Positions 1 to 9,475 of a DNA stretch of 64,000 nt are shown one piece after another. The stretch lies in NCBI GenBank assembly GCA_012845835.1, contig JABAKD010000007.1, forward strand, positions 13,642,011 through 13,706,010, read 5' to 3'. The position numbers were made by a program, and so were the translations under genes. The notes beneath the pieces are model-generated. The model worked only from the letters and a program-made list of their open reading frames with translations, searched no databases and had not been told where the DNA came from. Positions within the stretch are counted from its first letter, which is position 1. The number at the start of each line of letters is the position of its first letter. Source of the DNA: Undaria pinnatifida. Lineage: Eukaryota > Sar > Phaeophyceae > Laminariales > Alariaceae.

Positions 1-775
1 CTTCCATGTCACACACGTCTAATTTCATCATCTCCTCCTCTGAAGTATCTCGTTCCACCTTGTTTATTCCACCTTCTCGTACTCTGTGCCTCCTGCTCTC
101 TATTGTTGTGCCACGCGGGCACATAGTTGTAGCCACGTCCTCCTCCTCCCGATTGCTGGTATATCTCTTATTTCTGGTAGGCCCAGGTCCTCTACACGAA
201 ATCGCAGTTTCAGCTTTTTCGCGTATTCCATTGGGCCGTGCAGGTACGTTTTCATTCCAGTATCTTCCCTCAACCCCCGTATATCTCTAAGCTCTTCTCC
301 TCTTTCAATTTATTTCTTAGCGCTAGCCTTTCCCTTTTTTCTATTCTTTCTTTCACTTGTGTCTTGTACCCGCCAAACTTCTCTGTAGACAGTACCTCTT
401 CTTGGTATCCCCCTAAATCCTTCCATTTTTTCTCGACTACGTTATCCCATCTTATTCCAGCTCCCCCTTTTGTTAATTTTTCCCATACAGCCCTGTCAAC
501 AATGGCTGGCAACTTCTTTTCTGGTGCGTTATTTACGTTATATTGCCACTTCAACTTCCTCACGTCTCTAATTGTTTTAAGTGGGTACATTCCTAGTTCT
601 GCTCTTAATACTGCTTGTATTACTCGTCCTACTTTTAAGATTCATCCTAGTATATGTTTAGCTGCTGTCATCTGCACTGTTTCCAGTTGTTTACGAACTT
701 CGCGTTCCCTTCCCATACTTCTCCTGCATGCTCTAACTTTGGTACAATCACATTCATCAGAATACATATTTTAGT
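1..775 (-). pseudogene. Degenerate LINE (non-LTR retrotransposon) 3' coding end
   Basis: Read on the minus strand from about 775 down to 1, this resembles the C-terminal part of a non-LTR retrotransposon polyprotein, downstream of the RT palm. Visible pieces in order are an MNVIVPKLEHAGEVWEGN stretch, VQMTAAKHILG, then LRAELGMYPLKTIRDVRKLK, a charged helical part, and a remnant of a Cys-His knuckle (CPRGTTIESRRH) around 80-130. It is broken. An in-frame stop lies at 642-644 right after HILG. The frame shifts between about 160 and 180. The knuckle has lost a cysteine (CPRG where CPCG is expected) and its later His/Cys residues. The family's RT catalytic core is not in the window, so this is a 5'-truncated dead copy, which is usual for LINEs. 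The assignment is from memory of similar algal LINE ends. The element may continue past the window edge. Confidence 0.6.
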
Positions 776-1259
776 CCTAGTGTCATGGGGGGGGGGGGGG
801 GTAAGGGTAAATGTGGGGATAATGCTGGGGATGGTAGTGGGGATTTAGATTAAACAAAAGATACTGATGGTTCGTCGCATCTGCCATCGCTTTAGCCTCT
901 TAAAAGCCGCGGCCACGTGGCGCGGACGAAGTGCTTGAAACCACGTAAAATGGGGATCCTTTTCGTCAGGTTGGGGTAATCTTGAATGCATTTCAACGTC
1001 GCCACGCCAGCGCCGTCGCTCCAATCTTGTTTGTACCAAGGGTGGAGGTTGGGTGGGGTGGGGGGTAGGTAGGGGTAGAGCAAGGAGTAGTGGAGATGGC
1101 GATGATGGTGGTAATAGAGTTGGGGTGCAAGGTAAGGGGGGGAGGGGGGAGGGGGAGCCCGGGGTGGAGAGGGAAAGGTCGGGAGGTGGGGATGGTGCCA
1201 AAGGGGTGCGGATGGTGATAAAGGGGTTGGGGGTCTCCAAAAAAATTAATGTTCCTCAC
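776..1259. other. Intergenic or intronic stretch with G-rich tracts
   Basis: No supported gene. It has a poly-G run at about 786-800 and a G-rich tract at 1040-1230. On the minus strand 895-1010 is open in two frames, but nothing in it is recognisable and no clear splice sites frame it. It may be intron of the LRR receptor-like gene upstream. Confidence 0.4.
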
Positions 1260-1342
1260 GTCCGCCGGGAGTACCTCGCCCTTCTGGAAGTCACAATCAA
1301 CACCACCAGCGAAGAGCAGGCAACGCCGAAAGCTGATAAATA
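1260..1342 (-). pseudogene. Decayed copy of the last cytoplasmic exon (copy 3)
   Basis: The minus strand here resembles the 3' half of the exon at 1687-1821. Both share CGCCGC-like, TTCGCTGGTG, CAGAAGGGCGAGG-like and CTCCCGGCGGAC-like blocks in the same order, and both end at a donor-like site (GTGAGG here, GTAAGG in the intact copy). The reading frame is not kept relative to the intact exon. It is interpreted as a tandem exon duplication that decayed. Confidence 0.4.
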
Positions 1343-1484
1343 ACTGCGGGAAAATATGGTGGGGTGTTCTCCCCCCAGTTTTGGTTGTCCTACACAAAAT
1401 ATTCGTCCACCGTCTAGGATACCGCGTGGCGGGCTCTGATCAACCAGCTAGGGGGATGTTACATGTTCAAAAAACAAGACGCTT

Positions 1485-1567
1485 CTGCTCTCGTCTGCCA
1501 AGAGGTTCTCTCCCTTCTGAAGCACAGCCATCGGCGAGGAGCAGAGGAAGCGGCGAAAGCTGACAAC
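1485..1567 (-). pseudogene. Decayed copy of the last cytoplasmic exon (copy 2)
   Basis: The minus strand carries the same block order as the exon at 1687-1821: a CTTTCGCCGC start, TCTGCTCCTCGCCG, GCTTCAGAAGGGAGAG and CTCTTGGCAGACG. The position matching the donor is GAGAGC instead of GTAAGG, so the splice site is gone. The three copies are spaced roughly 230-270 bp apart, which suggests successive tandem duplication. Confidence 0.4.
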
Positions 1568-1686
1568 CCATGATTGGACGTCAGCAACCGCTACATATTT
1601 CTTCAAAATCGGTGGCCGTTACATGTTTCTTGTACACACAGGTTAGCGACGGTTTTATCTTCCATGTAAAAAACAGTTTCCCTTAC

Positions 1687-1821
1687 GTTGGCAAGAAGCC
1701 TTTCCCCTTTCTCGAGCACTGGCACCAGCGAAAGGCAGAGGCGGCGGCTCTTGTCGAAATCCCCGTCGATGCTCCGATGATCTTCTGCGAACCCCACGAG
1801 CGCCTCCACCAGCGCCCCTAG
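1687..1821 (-). CDS. LRR receptor-like gene: C-terminal cytoplasmic exon
   Basis: A 135-nt exon of 45 codons, phase 0 at both ends. The acceptor is GATATAG at 1822 and upward, and the donor GTAAGG is at 1681-1686. It encodes LGALVEALVGFAEDHRSIDG, then a basic and Leu-rich part ending VLEKGERLLAN. The exon upstream (3199-5657) also ends in phase 0 with FLHGVRAVAKVS and SGVAE, so the join keeps one frame. Together the two pieces recall the helical segment that follows the transmembrane or N-terminal region in several brown-algal signalling proteins (a hydrophobic ALV stretch, a DHR-like motif, then a Cys/Leu-rich helix). That resemblance is from memory and weak. The gene should continue beyond this exon, but no next exon was found in 1-1680. 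Two decayed copies follow at 1485-1567 and 1260-1342. Confidence 0.5.
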
Positions 1822-1957
1822 CTATATCGCGCACCGGGGTAACGATGCCGTAATGGTGAAAGTAACAGTGGCATTATAGATCATAACAGCCCGGTATTAC
1901 AATAGCATTACGTCATCACAACAGTAATCCGTGACCATGTTATATAATTAATCTAAC

Positions 1958-2020
1958 AACGTCAGCTGTGAGTTCGACAAACTGAGGGTCGATGCTCATC
2001 TTTGCAAGCTGCGTGGTGCA
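1958..2020 (+). repeat. Dispersed motif (GTGAGTTCGACAAA..CTTTGCAAGCTGCG)
   Basis: One copy of a motif of about 60 bp that recurs at least ten times in the window in both orientations. Shared blocks are ACGTCAGCTGTGAGTTCGAC, a GGGTCGATGCTC block and ATCTTTGCAAGCTGCG. It lies in the intron between the last two exons of the LRR gene. Confidence 0.6.
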
Positions 2021-2207
2021 CCGGCCGCTCGTTTCGAATCAGTAAGTTGTCATGATTCATCATTGATGACGGAAACATTGCACATATACAGCAGTATAAT
2101 AATAGTTGTTACATAGAGGAAACCATGTCAAATGAGCTAGAAGTCAGCTCTGACCACTAAGCCAGCACTCAGCAACTGCTGGGTCAATGGCTATGGTGTA
2201 CAGTACT

Positions 2208-3178
2208 CTTCACATAACAGAAACGGTAGCAGTAACGGTAACATAAACGGTAACAGTAGCGGTAACGGTAACAATACCGGCAACGGTAGCGGAGGTGGTA
2301 ACGGTAAATGTCAACGGCGGCGGCGGCGGCCCGGTAACAGCGACGGTAACTGGAATCGTAACAATGATGGTAACGGGAACGGTAACAATAGCGGCAACGA
2401 CAACAGTTGTAACAACGGTAACATAACATGAAACAGTAACAGTAACCGTAACGACAACGGAAACTGCAACGGTAACGGGAATGGTAACAGCAACGGCGAC
2501 AGTAGCGGGTAACAATGACGGTATCGGTAACAGAAGAAAAAAGTAACAACAACGGTAATGGTAACAACGACGGTAACTCCAACGGCAACAATAATGGTAG
2601 CAGAAACGGTGACGGTCACAGCAACAGTGACGGTAGAGGTAACATAAAAGGGAAAAGCAACAGTAACGATAACAACGACGGTAACTGTAACGGCAACAGT
2701 AACAGTAACAGCGACGGTGAACGTAACGGCAACAGTGGCGGTAACGGTAAAAGAAAATAAAACAGTAAAAGTAACGGAACCGGTAACAATGACGGTAACT
2801 GCAATGGAAACAGTACCGGTGACAGCAACGGCAACAGCAGCAATACCGGCAGCTGCAACGGTAAAAAAGAAGAAACGGAAACATTAACGGTGACGGTAAC
2901 GGTAACATCGCCGGTAAGTCCAGCGGCAACAGTAAATGTAACAGAAACGGTGACAGTAACAGCAACAGTGGCAGTAACGGTAACATGAACAGAAACAGTA
3001 ACGGTAGCGGTAACATCGACGGTAGGCTCAACGGCAACAGACATGGCAACAGTAACTGTAACACCAACAACAGTGACGGTAACGGTAGCAGAAAAGGAAA
3101 CAGCAACAGTAACAGTCACGATAGCAGTGATGGCAACAGCAGCGACAACAGTAACAATAGCAGTAACGGTAAAAGAAA
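2208..3178. repeat. Degenerate hexanucleotide array (GGTAAC/AGTAAC/GGCAAC)
   Basis: About 970 bp of imperfect six-base units such as GGTAAC, AGTAAC and GGCAAC. Stop codons are rare in several frames because the unit length is a multiple of three. Long apparent translations (Cys/Tyr-rich on one strand, Asn/Gly-rich on the other) are therefore artefacts. It begins about 20 bp beyond the donor of the transmembrane exon, so it belongs to the following intron. Confidence 0.85.
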
Positions 3179-3198
3179 GCGTCCACATCCCGCCTCAC

Positions 3199-5657
3199 CT
3201 CGGCAACCCCCGAGATGGAAGAGCTCTGAGAGACTTTCGCGACCGCCCTAACCCCATGCAAAAACATATCCAGGTTGCCGCCCTCCTCGCCTTTGCCTGG
3301 TCGTGAGCCGGGCAACTCGGTCGACGTCATCCGTGTCACTTCCGGCATAGACGACGACAACGATGACCGCTTACCCGGCGGCAGTGCCTCCGAAAACGAT
3401 GCGGACAGCGATTTCGACCTTTGAGATTCATCCGACCCCTCCGATACGCTTCTCGCTGCAACATCGCCTCCACCGCCACTGCCGCCGCCACCACCACCAC
3501 CACCACCACCACCACCGTCCACCTCCCCCCCACCGCCACCACCACCGCCAACACCACCAACCCCAACCCGGTACTTCTCCAAGAAAGCACGAACGCCATC
3601 ACCCCCACCACGACCACCACTACCAAGAACACCAGGGGCATCGAGGGGAGCTCCAAGCGAACCCAGAGCGGCACCAACACTCCTCTGATTGGTGGCGGTC
3701 CGCAGATCGAGGTCATCGACTCCCTGGAGTAGGGGCCTGGAGGTTTCGGCAGCGGCGTAGGCATTCTTCATTGTTACATTCCCCCCCTCCTCCATGGTGC
3801 CATTACCACTGATGCTGTTGCTTTTTCCGTCGTCGCTGATGATGTCAAGACCCTCCTTAGGCATTCCGAAACTGCCTCTGCTGGGGGGGGGGTGACCACC
3901 GCTACCCCTGTTTCTAGCCGTTGCATCATCCCTATCCCTGTTGCTGCCAAGGCAACCGACTCCGCTACTGATCCGGACACCATCACCACCGCCGCCGACG
4001 CTGTTGCTGCCGACGTAACCGCTAACGCCGCCGCGGAAGCTGCTGCCGCCGATGCTGCCGTCACCACCTATGCTGCTTGTGCGACGGCTATCTTCTGAGT
4101 TCATAAAGGTCGCAGCAGTTTCGGTAGAAGCAGCAGAAGCCCTCTTGCCTCCAGGGAGACCATTATCGTCATACCTCTCCACGCGAAAACCGCTACCGTC
4201 ATCCTCATCACCATCGGTGTCAGGAGTAACACCGGCACCAGCACCAGCAGCACCAGCACCAGCACCAGCACCAGCCACAACAGCAGTAGCAGCACCGGCA
4301 TCAAAAGCAGCAACAATATCACCGATAAACCCACCAGCACATTCGCTATTATCGTCATCATCACGATTTCCTTTGACAGTAGCAGCAGCAGCGGCCCCAC
4401 CACCACCACCACCACCACCAGCAAGGTTCCCATGACCCGGTGCCATCCCCCCCGCCCCTGCCACGTCCGCCCCCGCCGGCGCCACCACCATCACTGCCGA
4501 ACGATGGTCAGGTTCCGCCTTAAGTCCCGGCATATCCTCTGCCGATATCGCACGAGTAGAGGTTCTCTCCAACACAGGGGGCTTTATCGGACCGAGCCCT
4601 TTGAGGTCACCCCCACCCCCACCGCCACCTCCACCACCATCAACACCATCAACACCATCATCACCGCCACCACCTTGGCCTCTACTCCCACCCCCGCGCA
4701 AGAGCCACTCTGCCCAAGACCGAACAGAGTTGTCCGTAGGTTTTAGTTCTTCACCACCATCACTGCCACTATCACCGAAGCTTTGACTAGGATACAAACG
4801 ATAGCTCCCGCTTCCAAGCCGCCCCGACACTCCTCGCATTCCATCGCCCCCCTCCCCCCCCTCCTCCATTTCCGCCGCCCCCTCCTTTTCTTCCTCCTTC
4901 CCACCCTCCTCGTTCCAATCAAGCACCCCCGTCAAGTCTTTGTCGACGCGTAGCCCCGGCTTATCCTGCTTACCCTTACCCTTAACAATGTCCTTAGCGC
5001 TTGCCTTGTGGGGCAAACTCGTACTGATCTCCCTCCCGCCCTCCTCTTCTTTCTCGCTCTTCCGCTCGGAACCCCGCCAACCAAGCACCGCCCCGCTACC
5101 TTTTTCGACGCGTACGCCTGTCTTCTCACCGTCATCCCCACCCTTACGTTTTTCCTTGAAGGACAAACTCTTCTTGGCTTCCCTTCCATCTTCCTCGTCT
5201 CCCCCCCCCCCCTGCCTGCCGGCATGCCAACCCAGCGCCCCCCCCGTGTTCTTGACAACACGAATAAGCGAATTTTCACCCTTCCCCCTATCCTCCTCGT
5301 TGTTCTTTCCGACGCTGTTCCTATCCTTTACTCTTCTGCGGTAAGACACCACAGCTAACAGAAGAACCCAAAAAAAAACACCACCCGCGGCTGAAGCGAT
5401 TGCAACCGCAAAATCAGCATCACCCCCGCCGTCATCATTGTCCTCATTGGAAAACATCGTAGGAACAGCAGTAGGATCAACGAGGCCATCTTGAGAAGCA
5501 GACGGAGTTCCATTCCTTGTTGGGGCAACAGCCGAGAAAATAGCCGTTGGGGTGCCGGTAGGAGGAAGAGAAGATACCTCCGTTGGGCTAGGGGAGGGCA
5601 TGGCCGTTGTAGTAGGAGGAGCCGTTGGCGTAATGTATGGGGCTGCCGTTTCCCCGT
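3199..5657 (-). CDS. LRR receptor-like gene: stalk, transmembrane and cytoplasmic exon
   Basis: A 2459-nt exon entering in phase 1 (acceptor CGTCTTTCAG after a C-rich tract) and leaving in phase 0 at a GTGAGG donor (3193-3198). The first 80 or so residues form a Pro/Thr/Ser-rich, then Asp/Gly-rich extracellular stalk. A 22-residue hydrophobic helix (AVAIASAAGGVFFWVLLLAV and on) at 5344-5409 is followed by RRR, giving an outside-to-inside topology. The cytoplasmic part starts with three spaced copies of an RVxKxxxGxLxW motif (4915-5271), then long Gly-, Ser-, Asp- and Ala-rich low-complexity runs coded by CCACCA-type and CAGCAC-type repeats on the plus strand. The end returns to ordinary sequence (FLHGVRAVAKVS). 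No kinase, Toll or GTPase motifs are visible. The open frame runs over 2.4 kb despite simple-repeat content, and the transmembrane helix and splice sites are well formed, so it is probably real. Confidence 0.65.
4915..5271 (-). repeat. Three copies of an RVxKxxxGxLxW cytoplasmic motif
   Basis: Within the transmembrane exon, the motifs LIRVVKNTGGALGW, GVRVEKGSGAVLGW and GLRVDKDLTGVLDW occur 50 and 54 residues apart. Each is followed by an acidic or Lys/Glu-rich spacer. The conserved Arg-Val, Lys, Gly, Leu and Trp suggest a short linear binding motif or a coded minisatellite. No known family was recognised. Confidence 0.7.
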
Positions 5658-5879
5658 CTGAAAGACGGGTAGTCGGGGCGGGGTGAGGGTGGGGTGGGGT
5701 GCGGTGCGTTGCGGGTGGGAGTGGCCGATTAGAAGGAGGGAGGGAAGGGGGAAACGGTTCATAAGAATCCGTGCGAAAATATCACGACAGCAAGGTTAGG
5801 CAGGGTTGAGGTGTTTGCTGTGGCGGTGGCATGCGTGCACGAACGCAATGCACACATTGATTTGGTAAATTGGAAAAGC

Positions 5880-6090
5880 AGCAAGAAATATAAGAAGAAA
5901 CAAAATAGCAACACACGCAACATCACCATAGCCAACACTAACACCAACAACACCACCACAGCCATGATCACCACCAACACCAACACCAACATCAGTTCAA
6001 CCAACACCAATACACCAACACCAACAACACCATAACCAACAACAACCTAACACCAACACCAACACCAACACCAACACCAACGGCAACACC
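5880..6090. repeat. (AACACC)n-type simple repeat
   Basis: Imperfect AACACC and ACCAAC units, densest at 5935-6085. They fill most of the short intron between the last LRR exon (ending at 6100) and the transmembrane exon. Confidence 0.8.
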
Positions 6091-6099
6091 AGCACTAGC

Positions 6100-6189
6100 C
6101 TGTGCGTTGGTCCTCTTGGTCATCTAACTTGTTGCCGCTCAAATCCAGAGACGCTAGGTTAGCTTCGGTCAGCCCAGCTGGAACTTCTC
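6100..6189 (-). CDS. LRR exon 8 (last LRR), probable GC donor
   Basis: A 90-nt exon, 30 codons, phase 1 at both ends. The acceptor is GGTTTTCGCAG. It encodes EVPAGLTEANLASLDLSGNK, then LDDQEDQRT. At the usual LRR exon end the sequence reads GATGACC, with no GT. An in-frame TAG follows nine codons later. Just before that stop, ACAG followed by GCTAGT fits a GC-AG intron donor in the required phase 1, and joining there to the stalk exon keeps the frame. The acidic tail (DDQEDQ) would be the C-cap of the LRR solenoid. If the GC donor is not used, this exon ends the reading frame or is skipped, since LRR exon 7 can also join the stalk exon in phase. Confidence 0.5.
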
Positions 6190-6404
6190 CTGCGAAAACC
6201 ACAACCATGGTTGATTTTCGATCGGACGGAGGAAAGCATATCAGAGTCTGGAAAAAGGCAGTTGCCTTACCACAAAAACAAAGGTACCGGTAACGACTAA
6301 TAACGTGTAGCATCATATGAATGAGACGTAGAGTTAAAAGTCGAATCGTAGTGTATAAAGAAGTAATAAATAGTAGCAGAAATAGTAGCCGGAGTATAAA
6401 TAAC

Positions 6405-6657
6405 AACCAGCGGTAGCAGTAGCTGTAGAAATGGCAGCAGAAGCAGTAGAAACAACAGTAGCAACAGTAGCACCAACAGAGGAAGCGGCAATTGCAGCAG
6501 TAACAGCAGCAGTAGTAGGAGCAGCATGGATATAAGTAGTATTTATCGCAGCAGCAGCAAGAGCAGTGGCAACAGCAACAGCAGCAGTGGCAACAGTAGC
6601 AGCAACAGCAGTAGCAGCAGCAACAGCAGTAGCAGCAGCAACGGCAACAGCAGCGAA

Positions 6658-6716
<59 letters not shown>

Positions 6717-6865
6717 TAACACTAACAATGGCAAAGACAGTAGCGGAAGCAGAAACAGTAGAAACAACAGCAGCAGCATCAGCAGCAGCAAGAACAGTAG
6801 CAGCAGCACCAGTAGCAGCAGTAGCAGCAGTAGCAGCAGTAGCAGCAATAGCAGCAGGGGCAGTT
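6405..6865. repeat. (GCA/GTA)n trinucleotide array
   Basis: Imperfect AGCAGC, AGTAGC and AACAGC units over about 460 bp, directly downstream of the donor of LRR exon 7. Long Ser-, Ala- or Leu-rich translations here are artefacts of the three-base period. Confidence 0.85.
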
Positions 6866-6885
6866 TGTTATATTTTGTCACCCAC

Positions 6886-6966
6886 CTGTCAAGAAGTTGT
6901 CGCTGAAATCCACGGTAAGAAGGATCTCCCCAAGAGCAAGAGTCCCGAATTCCGTCGCAATTTCCC
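6886..6966 (-). CDS. LRR exon 7
   Basis: An 81-nt exon, 27 codons, phase 1 to phase 1. The acceptor is AAAAATATCAG and the donor is GTGGGTGAC. It encodes EIATEFGTLALGEILLTVDF and ends SDNFLTG. The I-x-x-E-F-G-T-L core and the N-F-L-T-G end match the LRR pattern, with a three-residue insertion compared with the 24-residue neighbours. It lies right beside the trinucleotide array at 6405-6865, which may be expanding from its donor flank. The intact splice sites and kept phase argue that it is used. Confidence 0.65.
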
Positions 6967-7004
6967 CTGATATTTTTCAAGGCGTGTTGTTTTTGTCACA
7001 TTTT

Positions 7005-7225
7005 ATGAAAATATTTCAAGGACGTCAGCCGTGAGTTCAACAAATTTCGGGTCAATACTCATCTTTGCAAGCTGCGTTGTTGGTACTTGTAATATACTAT
7101 GTGGGTGAGTTTTTTCATAATGGGAGGGGTCATATTGTTTTGTTAAGAAACAAACACATAGTCAATATATACGAGTATAGTCTACATATTTTATAAAAAA
7201 TATTTCAAGGACGTCAGCATTTTAT
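7005..7225 (+). repeat. Dispersed motif copy plus second half-copy
   Basis: A copy of the dispersed motif at 7010-7085 starts with AATATTTCAAGGACGTCAGC. A second copy of just this leading block occurs at 7198-7222 after TTTTATAAAA. The same leading block flanks the reverse copy at 11812-11885. This suggests the conserved unit is longer than the core motif and has an AT-rich edge. Confidence 0.55.
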
Positions 7226-7548
7226 CCACCTCCGTACGGGCTACATGGTATCAGTGCGCAGAATAATCACGGACCGAAACAACACTTAGAAAAACTGTCT
7301 TGGTGACCCCGGCGGGAATCTAGGGGGGTCTCCACGTAAAAACGCGCGGCCAAAGTATCACGCAGATTGCAAAGTTGAACATCCATCACTCAACCAGTCG
7401 AACTCGCAACTGACGTAATGACATAGCAAATAGAATGACGCCAGAAAACAAGCTTTTGAGATAGCAGGTAGCTAACAAAATGGCGTCAGACAACAAGGTT
7501 TTGAGGGCTGCAGATGCGTAGATGGTTGAAATTCAGCAGGTGGCCCTT

Positions 7549-7637
7549 TTAACGCATTTACAACTGAAACGCCCTTTTTTTTACAAATTTACTTGAATTT
7601 AGTATAGGAAGGGATTTGGGGGCTGTTAAGGGGTTAA
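7549..7637 (+). mobile_element. MITE-A copy (about 89 bp, TTAACCCCTTT ends)
   Basis: A small element with inverted ends (a TTAA..ATTTACAACTG-like left end and GGCTGTTAAGGGGTTAA on the right) and the internal block ACTTGAATTTAGTATAGG. Six other copies were found at 22711-22799, 22909-22997, 26063-26150, 32754-32827, 32825-32914 and 53814-53903. Confidence 0.7.
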
Positions 7638-8089
7638 GGGAGCGCAGTGCGTACGGGCGTTAGGGTCCCTCATACGCCGACCTCCCCTCACGAATGCGGT
7701 CCTTCTAGCACATTTACTCGTTTTTCTAGCATTCCAAATGGCGTTTATCCCCTTGTGGAGTGCCTACAAGGCACGAGGTTCCTTAAAGTGGGAAAGCATC
7801 GTGCGGATATTTTTTAGGCCCCTTACATTTACCGGTACCGTTTTTCTTATCGCGGTCCCTTAAAAAGGGCCACATCCTTGACTTGGAATCAGAGTGTGGG
7901 ATATGTTTTTGCTGTTCTATAAGGGCTATACTCTAAACGTTATCCTAATCGTCAAGCCTAAGACTGACCGCCTGGGAAATTTCTCGGAATAAGGATGTAA
8001 TGAAGAGTCAGTCTTGCCTTGTGTGTGCTGTCTTCGCGGGGAGAGAATGGAAATTTAGGGGTTTCCACGGGTAGGGTCAGGAGGCTTCT

Positions 8090-8225
8090 AAAATCCGCCG
8101 GATCGAGTCGGACCGGGTCAGGAGGTGTTCCGCTTTTCACGGATCGGATCGGGTAGGGCCGGGAAGTGCTAGAAACATCACGGGTCGGGTCGGGTCAACC
8201 TGACCCGGCCCGACCCGCGAGAGCA
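8090..8225. repeat. Short GGGTC-rich cluster
   Basis: Several GGGTCGGGTC and reverse units separated by spacers such as AGGAGGTGTT and AGAAACATCACGGGTC. It is the same spacer and pentamer mix seen at both ends of the large satellite at 9476-10280 and at 36030-36180 and 46190-46440. Confidence 0.6.
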
Positions 8226-8735
8226 ATGACACGACCCGTGCAAAGACCTGGGAATTGTCGTAACGAAAATCGAAAATGCTGTGACATCGTGGGCGGGAGT
8301 GCAACCAAAAAATCACGCCGCTTTTTTCAAGTCAGAAAATCGCCAGAAAAAAGAAACAAGCTAGAAGTTAGAGTATCGGCAACATAAATTTGCAGCGTCA
8401 GCGGTATCGATACAAACGCGTTTTTGTTCAAGCCTACCTTTCGCCATCAAATGACGGCGCATCGTGAGCAGTAACCAAACAAATCTCGTCGCTGTCGGAA
8501 CTTAGAACATCACCGCCAAATACTGTAGCCGGTACTTCTTGAACGGCACCCAAACCATCGCGTCCATGTTGCAAGCCATTGCAAAACGTTCCCCCACTTG
8601 AATATCGCTACACAGTCAATCGTCCCCAACACAATCGCGCCGCCTATCGAATTTAGAATATCACCACATAAGTACCGTTACATCGTGAGCGGAATCAAAC
8701 TATCGCGCCGCGTGTAACCGACAACAGAAGCTCAC

Positions 8736-8807
8736 CGCTGAGGCTGTTCCCGCTGAGGTCCAGATCACTGAGACGGCTCAAGTTGCCGATCTCCGGCGGA
8801 ATCGGAC
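8736..8807 (-). CDS. LRR exon 6
   Basis: A 72-nt exon, 24 codons, phase 1 to phase 1, with acceptor GACTTGTGCAG and donor GTGAGC. It encodes a near-perfect LRR unit containing IPPEIGNLSRLSDLDLSGNS and ends LSG. This is the plant-type LxxLxLxxNxLxG consensus with an IPPEIGNL helix side, which is the cassette typical of brown-algal LRR genes. It shows no defects and is one of the least degraded units in the gene. Confidence 0.8.
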
Positions 8808-8819
8808 CTGCACAAGTCA

Positions 8820-9060
8820 ATCAACGAGCCGATCAACACATGAATCAAGCAAGCAACCAATCAACCACCGAACCAATCAATAAACAAAACAATCAGCCAG
8901 GGTACCACTCATTCAACAAACTAATCAACAAGGCCACCAAGCAACGCCTCCGACCGATCAACCACACAAATTCTCCATCAACACAACAAAAAAAATCAAC
9001 CCACCAACTACTTCACCAATCAACCAACCAACACACCAACCGAGACCAAATTTCAAGAAA
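8820..9060. repeat. CAA-rich degenerate repeat (AATCAACCA-like)
   Basis: About 240 bp dominated by CAATCAAC, CAACCAAC and ACACCAAC units just upstream (in gene sense) of LRR exon 6, inside its preceding intron. No gene. Confidence 0.6.
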
Positions 9061-9475
9061 AGACTACGGAAAATTTACAGCAATAATATCTGAAAATCTA
9101 CTAAACGTCTTTGTACACAACTTCCAGAAAAGTTTTGCGAAAATTCCTCACATCCGACGAAAAGTTCTGCGAAAAATACTCACATCCGACACCCCCAATA
9201 CCCGTACTGAAGCAGGGTCCCCTCCTTCCCTCCCTCCGTTCATCCGTCCCTCTGTCCGTCTGTTCCTCCCTCGCCCCCTCTCTGCCAACGGAGCTGCCTA
9301 CGCGAGTCGTCCAAGAATACATACAGGACAAAACACATAAAAAGCGCCATGTCCTTCCCTGCTATCAAACCGCCATATGCTTCATATCCGGGAAGCACAA
9401 ACACAAAAACAATGGCTCCTTTTTTCACGGGTCGGATCACTTATCGCGGGTTGGATCCATCGGCCCGATCCGACC

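Noticed and set aside
1053-1343. Gly/Arg-rich plus frame at 1.05-1.34 kb
   Set aside because: It reflects a G-rich tract. The minus strand here holds a decayed exon copy instead.
2184-3188. Overlapping long frames on both strands at 2.2-3.2 kb
   Set aside because: The hexanucleotide array keeps several frames open. The composition is only Asn/Gly/Ser or Cys/Tyr/Leu/Val.
6526-6980. Ser-, Ala- and Leu-rich frames of 126-145 codons
   Set aside because: Direct products of the GCA/GTA array. The real coding part nearby is the 81-nt LRR exon in another frame.
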